The notes under the pieces were generated by a model. The model had not been told where the DNA came from and made no database searches. It was given only the letters and a program-made list of their open reading frames with translations. DNA of 9,921 nt from a bacterium (GTDB lineage Bacteria; Zixibacteria; MSB-5A5; GN15; FEB-12). Both the position numbers and the translations under genes were made by a program. Shown here piece by piece: positions 7,057-9,921 of the stretch (position 1 is the stretch's first letter; each line of letters opens with the position of its first letter). The stretch is from contig DAOUUR010000051.1 of NCBI GenBank assembly GCA_030668045.1, positions 1-9,921 on the forward strand, in the 5' to 3' direction.

Positions 7057-7805
7057 CACGGTTCCAGACGAGCCAGAATGCGCTCCATCACCTTTTCAGT
7101 TTCGCGGGATGTTTTCTCGTCGTCTTCAAACCGGAACTGATTGATGTCACGCACCATGATTTCCAGATCGTCGGTTGTATCGACCGCGTACCAGATTTCC
7201 AGTTCTGACCAGGCCAGCTCTTTGTTGGTGAAAGCATCGGCAACTTCCGAGTAGATCGACGGTGATTTCCAGTCAAATTCCGATAGCTTGATATGGTACT
7301 TGCCGCGCATGCCGATAATGTAGTACCTACCCTCGGGAGTTGGCCCAAAAACCGCATCCGAATTGGACAACATCTTCAATGCCGTCTTCATCATTGCCGG
7401 CGAAATAGTTGGTGTGCGACTCCCAGCGACGAGCACAGAATCGTACCCTGCCTTGAAGCACTCCTCAAAAACTTTCTCAATACGAGCACCCCATCGATCT
7501 TTGCTCATCTCGATCTGGGTAAATCTGGTCTTCATCGATTCGGCTATCTTGCCGTCAACCTTTTCCTTGATGTAGTCACTGACAATCTTCACCAGCCGTT
7601 TGCGCCCGGCAGCATTCATATAATAGAGGCGAACGTCTACGTCGGGGATTGCAAACGCGTTGTTAATCGTATCGGTTATAAAGGCCTGATGCAGGAAGCG
7701 AATGTCATCGCCCTTGATAGGGCCGAAATCCATCGATGATCCATCTTCGGTCGGTTCCTGGATACAGATAGCGATTACCGCGCCTTTTTTTTTCGCAGCT
7801 GTCAT
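7056..7805 (-). CDS. Divergent DUF2064/TIGR04282-like nucleotidyltransferase-fold protein
   Basis: This encodes 249 residues. Residues 103-167 follow the DUF2064 (rSAM/selenodomain-associated transferase 1-like) pattern: DRWGARIEKVFEECFKAGYD, then VLVAGSRTPTISP (124-136), then FGPTPEGRYYIIGMRG (153-168), and near the C-terminus YAVDTTDDLEIM (206-217). Two landmarks are altered. The G-[ST]-D-x-P aspartate expected at residue 130 is Arg, and the N-terminal P-G-x-x-K-T-R-L nucleotide loop is absent, replaced by an acidic stretch (EPTEDGSSMDFGP). The protein may bind a different sugar nucleotide, or may have lost catalysis. The family is related to GT-A fold glycosyltransferases and CofC/MobA. 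It is soluble, with no signal peptide. A short GAGAGG precedes the ATG at 7805. It is the first gene of an overlapping pair with the creatininase-like enzyme. Confidence 0.65.
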   Translation of the reverse strand: MTAAKKKGAVIAICIQEPTEDGSSMDFGPIKGDDIRFLHQAFITDTINNAFAIPDVDVRLYYMNAAGRKRLVKIVSDYIKEKVDGKIAESMKTRFTQIEMSKDRWGARIEKVFEECFKAGYDSVLVAGSRTPTISPAMMKTALKMLSNSDAVFGPTPEGRYYIIGMRGKYHIKLSEFDWKSPSIYSEVADAFTNKELAWSELEIWYAVDTTDDLEIMVRDINQFRFEDDEKTSRETEKVMERILARLEP

Positions 7806-7816
7806 AAGCCTCTCGT

Positions 7817-7831
7817 TTTGATCACATCAAA
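7817..7831. promoter_or_regulatory. Operator-like palindrome in the leader of the DUF2064-like gene
   Basis: TTTGAT-CAC-ATCAAA is a perfect inverted repeat with 6-bp arms. It lies between the predicted transcription start (near 7834) and the start codon (7805). This position suits a repressor site. Confidence 0.4.
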
Positions 7832-7840
7832 TCTGCGCAA

Positions 7841-7869
7841 AATATATAAAGGGGACAACACTGAGTCAA
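7841..7869 (-). promoter_or_regulatory. sigma-70-type promoter of the two-gene unit
   Basis: On the minus strand TTGACT (7869-7864) and TATATT (7846-7841) are separated by 17 bp. The predicted leader is about 28 nt. The unit is therefore transcribed separately from dsbD, which ends 67 bp upstream of the -35 box. Confidence 0.6.
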
Positions 7870-7935
7870 GAGGGGTGAGAGCAAATATCTTTTTTTTGTG
7901 AAACAACCTCGCCAGCGGAATCACAGTGATGCAGA

Positions 7936-9855
7936 TTACCGAACTTTCTTCATCTCGGCCAGCATCTCCTCGGGGCCAACCACACCACGCAGGATTTTGC
8001 GAATGGCGCCGTCCGAATCCAGCAACAAGGTAGTGGGGAGAGAATACTGCTTGAGACCAAATTTCTCCATGAACACCTCGGTCTCCGGTGTGCCAGCCTT
8101 TTCCAGTTGAACCTTGATCGTGACAAAACGCTCGGCCTCGGCGGCAACATCAGGATTGCCAAAAGTTTTCTTGTCCAGCACCTTGCAGTTGGCGCACCAT
8201 GTGGCCCAGGTATCAATCAAAACCGGTTTGCCTTCTGCCCTGGCAGCAGCCATGCCGGAGTCCAGATCATCGCCCCATTTGATCAAGCCCTCGGGAGTCG
8301 ATTGACCCACCAGTTGACCCAGACCGGGCAACCCGGATACCGGTGGAGGAACAATGAAGCCACCCATCACCAACGCACCGGCAAACATATACAGTCCAAC
8401 CAGCAGAGCGACAATACCGAGAAATTTCTTGAACCGTGGAAAAAACCCAAGCTCGGGTGTGAGACGATCAAATCCGCCACCAAAGACGCCATAAGCAATC
8501 AACAGCAGTGCTGCCAGCATCACACTGACAACCGAGGATACAATTGGCTGCAGGAAGTAGATGGCCATCATCAGGAGAACAAAACCAAAGAACGTCTTGA
8601 CCGATTCCATCCATGTCCCGGAGTTCGGCAGAGCGTTGATGGCCGAAGAAAAAGTTCCGATCAACACATACAAGGTTCCAAGTCCGAGAGCAAAAACGAA
8701 CAGCACCAGGAAACCAAACACCGGCGAACCAGCCGTTGCGACATACAGGAGAATACCGGCCACAAACGGCCCAACACAGGGCGAGACAACCAGGGCCGCA
8801 ATGACACCAAGAACAAGCGCTCCAGCTACCCCTTCCCCGGTCTTGCGTGTCCCAAGTTTCTGGCGGACGGACATCGGCAGGTTCAAGTCATACAGGCCAA
8901 ACATTGATAGAGAGAAAATGACAAATACCGCCGCTATTGCTATCACCACCGGCGTACTGGCCAGCCAGGCTCCGAAAACTCCCCCGACCAACGATACGAT
9001 CAGTCCCATGATACCGTACATCACAGCCATAGAACCGACATATAATAGCGAGAGGAAAAAACCGCGACCAAGACTACGCTTCTGCCCACCAAAGATACTG
9101 ACCGTAATTGGAACCATCGGATACGTACACGGTGAGAACGACAGCAATAGGCCGGTCAAGAAGGCCAGCCCAAGAGCCAGGATATAACCCCAGAAACCAT
9201 ACTTGTTGATCAACCGCTGCAGATCGTTGTCTTCCACATCGCCCGGCACAGTCTCAACCGGTACAGTTTCTTCGGAGTCCGATTGAGCGACCGATTCAAA
9301 TAGTGCGGCGTGGATCGGTGGTCCTTCCAAACCGATTTGCAGGGTAAGGTCGGTAGTGATCGTCTCCGGCGCCCGACACTCGCGATTGTTACAGGCCTGA
9401 TACGTGAAACTAACCGGCAACTGCATTTCGGTTTCGGAGATGGTCGGGTCAATTGTAACCTCGAACAGTATTATCACCCGGCCACCATAGACCGACATTT
9501 CTTCCCCGAGCAGGGGTTCAATAGTACCGGAAGGATAAGCAATATCGTGCGCTGTTACTCCGGCAACAGACCCAAATGCCAACTCAGCGGGAATCAGAAA
9601 GTCCTGATTTGGATGAGCCGAATTGACATGCCAGTCGGGAGCAATATCAACAATTAGAGCGGCCTGATAAGTTTTGCCGGCAGCAACCGGACGGTGCGAC
9701 ATAACGGCTGATATTTCTACCAGGTCACCGGTATCTGTCTGCCCTGTATCGGCCAGATCAATCTGTCCATAGAGGTTTCCAGCTACAATAAGCAGCAAGA
9801 ACGATAGAGTCAGGTATTTCCAATTGTTGATTGACTTCGACTGAATAACTTTCAT
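7936..9855 (-). CDS. dsbD: Thiol:disulfide interchange protein DsbD, full three-domain form
   Basis: This encodes 639 residues from the ATG at 9855. DsbD passes electrons from cytoplasmic thioredoxin across the inner membrane to periplasmic partners that reduce or isomerise disulfides or mature cytochrome c. A signal peptide spans residues 1-30 (YLTLSFLLLIVAG). The periplasmic N-terminal domain has Cys155 and Cys160 (YQACNNREC). The membrane domain, about 222-505, has eight or so helices with Cys243 (SPCTYP) and Cys360 (SPCVGP). The C-terminal thioredoxin domain has W-C-A-N-C (Cys554, Cys557) and the cis-Pro at SLPTT. All six redox cysteines are present. A Thr/Glu/Val-rich linker (about 190-210) joins the first two domains. 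No cytochrome or dsbC gene is adjacent. The protein is somewhat longer than the E. coli protein (565). Confidence 0.96.
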   Translation of the reverse strand: MKVIQSKSINNWKYLTLSFLLLIVAGNLYGQIDLADTGQTDTGDLVEISAVMSHRPVAAGKTYQAALIVDIAPDWHVNSAHPNQDFLIPAELAFGSVAGVTAHDIAYPSGTIEPLLGEEMSVYGGRVIILFEVTIDPTISETEMQLPVSFTYQACNNRECRAPETITTDLTLQIGLEGPPIHAALFESVAQSDSEETVPVETVPGDVEDNDLQRLINKYGFWGYILALGLAFLTGLLLSFSPCTYPMVPITVSIFGGQKRSLGRGFFLSLLYVGSMAVMYGIMGLIVSLVGGVFGAWLASTPVVIAIAAVFVIFSLSMFGLYDLNLPMSVRQKLGTRKTGEGVAGALVLGVIAALVVSPCVGPFVAGILLYVATAGSPVFGFLVLFVFALGLGTLYVLIGTFSSAINALPNSGTWMESVKTFFGFVLLMMAIYFLQPIVSSVVSVMLAALLLIAYGVFGGGFDRLTPELGFFPRFKKFLGIVALLVGLYMFAGALVMGGFIVPPPVSGLPGLGQLVGQSTPEGLIKWGDDLDSGMAAARAEGKPVLIDTWATWCANCKVLDKKTFGNPDVAAEAERFVTIKVQLEKAGTPETEVFMEKFGLKQYSLPTTLLLDSDGAIRKILRGVVGPEEMLAEMKKVR

Positions 9856-9861
9856 CTGTTG

Positions 9862-9867
9862 CTCTCC
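9862..9867 (-). promoter_or_regulatory. Ribosome binding site fixing the dsbD start
   Basis: GGAGAG on the minus strand (9867-9862) ends six bases before the ATG at 9855, which directly opens a normal signal peptide. An in-frame TTG at 9882 would add nine residues ahead of the signal sequence and has no such site. Confidence 0.65.
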
Positions 9868-9921
9868 AATTTCACAACTCAACGGTTATACCCCTGGCGG
9901 TTCAGCCGAACGGCCCAACGG
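9868..9921 (-). other. Region upstream of dsbD at the window edge
   Basis: This holds TATAAC (minus strand, 9890-9885), a possible -10 box without a clear -35, and a GTTC-AGCC-GAAC inverted repeat (9900-9911). Two minus-strand frames stay open from the edge to stops near 9886 and 9879, so the end of an upstream gene cannot be excluded. Confidence 0.25.

Noticed and set aside
7890..7898. T-run as a terminator on the plus strand
   Set aside because: No stable hairpin precedes it and no plus-strand gene ends there.
8107..8907. 266-codon open frame on the plus strand opposite dsbD
   Set aside because: It is polar and low in complexity, typical of the complement of membrane-protein codons, with no recognisable domain; the dsbD frame is certain.
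9856..9882. dsbD start at the TTG at 9882
   Set aside because: The ATG at 9855 has a GGAGAG site and directly begins the signal peptide.
9886..9921. C-terminal end of a gene upstream of dsbD
   Set aside because: Two frames are open for only 11-13 codons and neither gives a recognisable sequence.

Overview
The window has about 50% GC and seven recognisable genes plus one gene fragment at the left edge. The most telling taxonomic clue is the large secreted subtilisin-like protease, which ends in a dockerin-type repeat pair (D-x-N-x-S-G ... ISD-x-TYLV-x-YLFG). Tails of this kind, with no cellulosome nearby, are abundant in Zixibacteria and related FCB-supergroup lineages from sediments and groundwater. 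I therefore infer a Gram-negative bacterium of that kind, but the placement rests on style of sequence, not on a marker gene. Several promoters look like ordinary sigma-70 sites (TTGACA/TTGACT with 16-17 bp spacers).

Layout from left to right. At 1-136 (minus strand) lies the N-terminus of an M24-family (Xaa-Pro peptidase-like) protein, cut by the window edge. It is divergent from a small four-helix membrane protein of the DUF5684 type (365-802, plus), which is closed by a clear hairpin terminator (829-862). Next is a GAF plus HisKA protein without an ATPase domain (948-1712, minus). A 270-bp intergenic region follows, holding four copies of a TGCAGG-centred motif and a good sigma-70 promoter for purF (1983-3377, plus), which encodes the first committed enzyme of purine synthesis. 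The dockerin-bearing S8 protease follows on the same strand (3490-6252), with its own promoter overlapped by a perfect inverted repeat.

The right third is on the minus strand. A promoter with an operator-like palindrome at 7817-7869 drives a two-gene overlapping unit: a divergent DUF2064/nucleotidyltransferase-fold protein (7056-7805), then a creatininase-family amidohydrolase (6322-7056). Upstream of that lies a complete three-domain DsbD thiol:disulfide interchange protein (7936-9855).

The genes do not form one pathway. purF, dsbD and the M24 peptidase are housekeeping or envelope functions. The protease is exported, and DsbD acts in the same envelope compartment. The parts with least precedent are the kinase-like protein without a kinase domain, the degenerate DUF2064/creatininase pair, and the motif cluster upstream of purF. 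I did not see a phage, transposon, CRISPR array, RNA gene or defence island.
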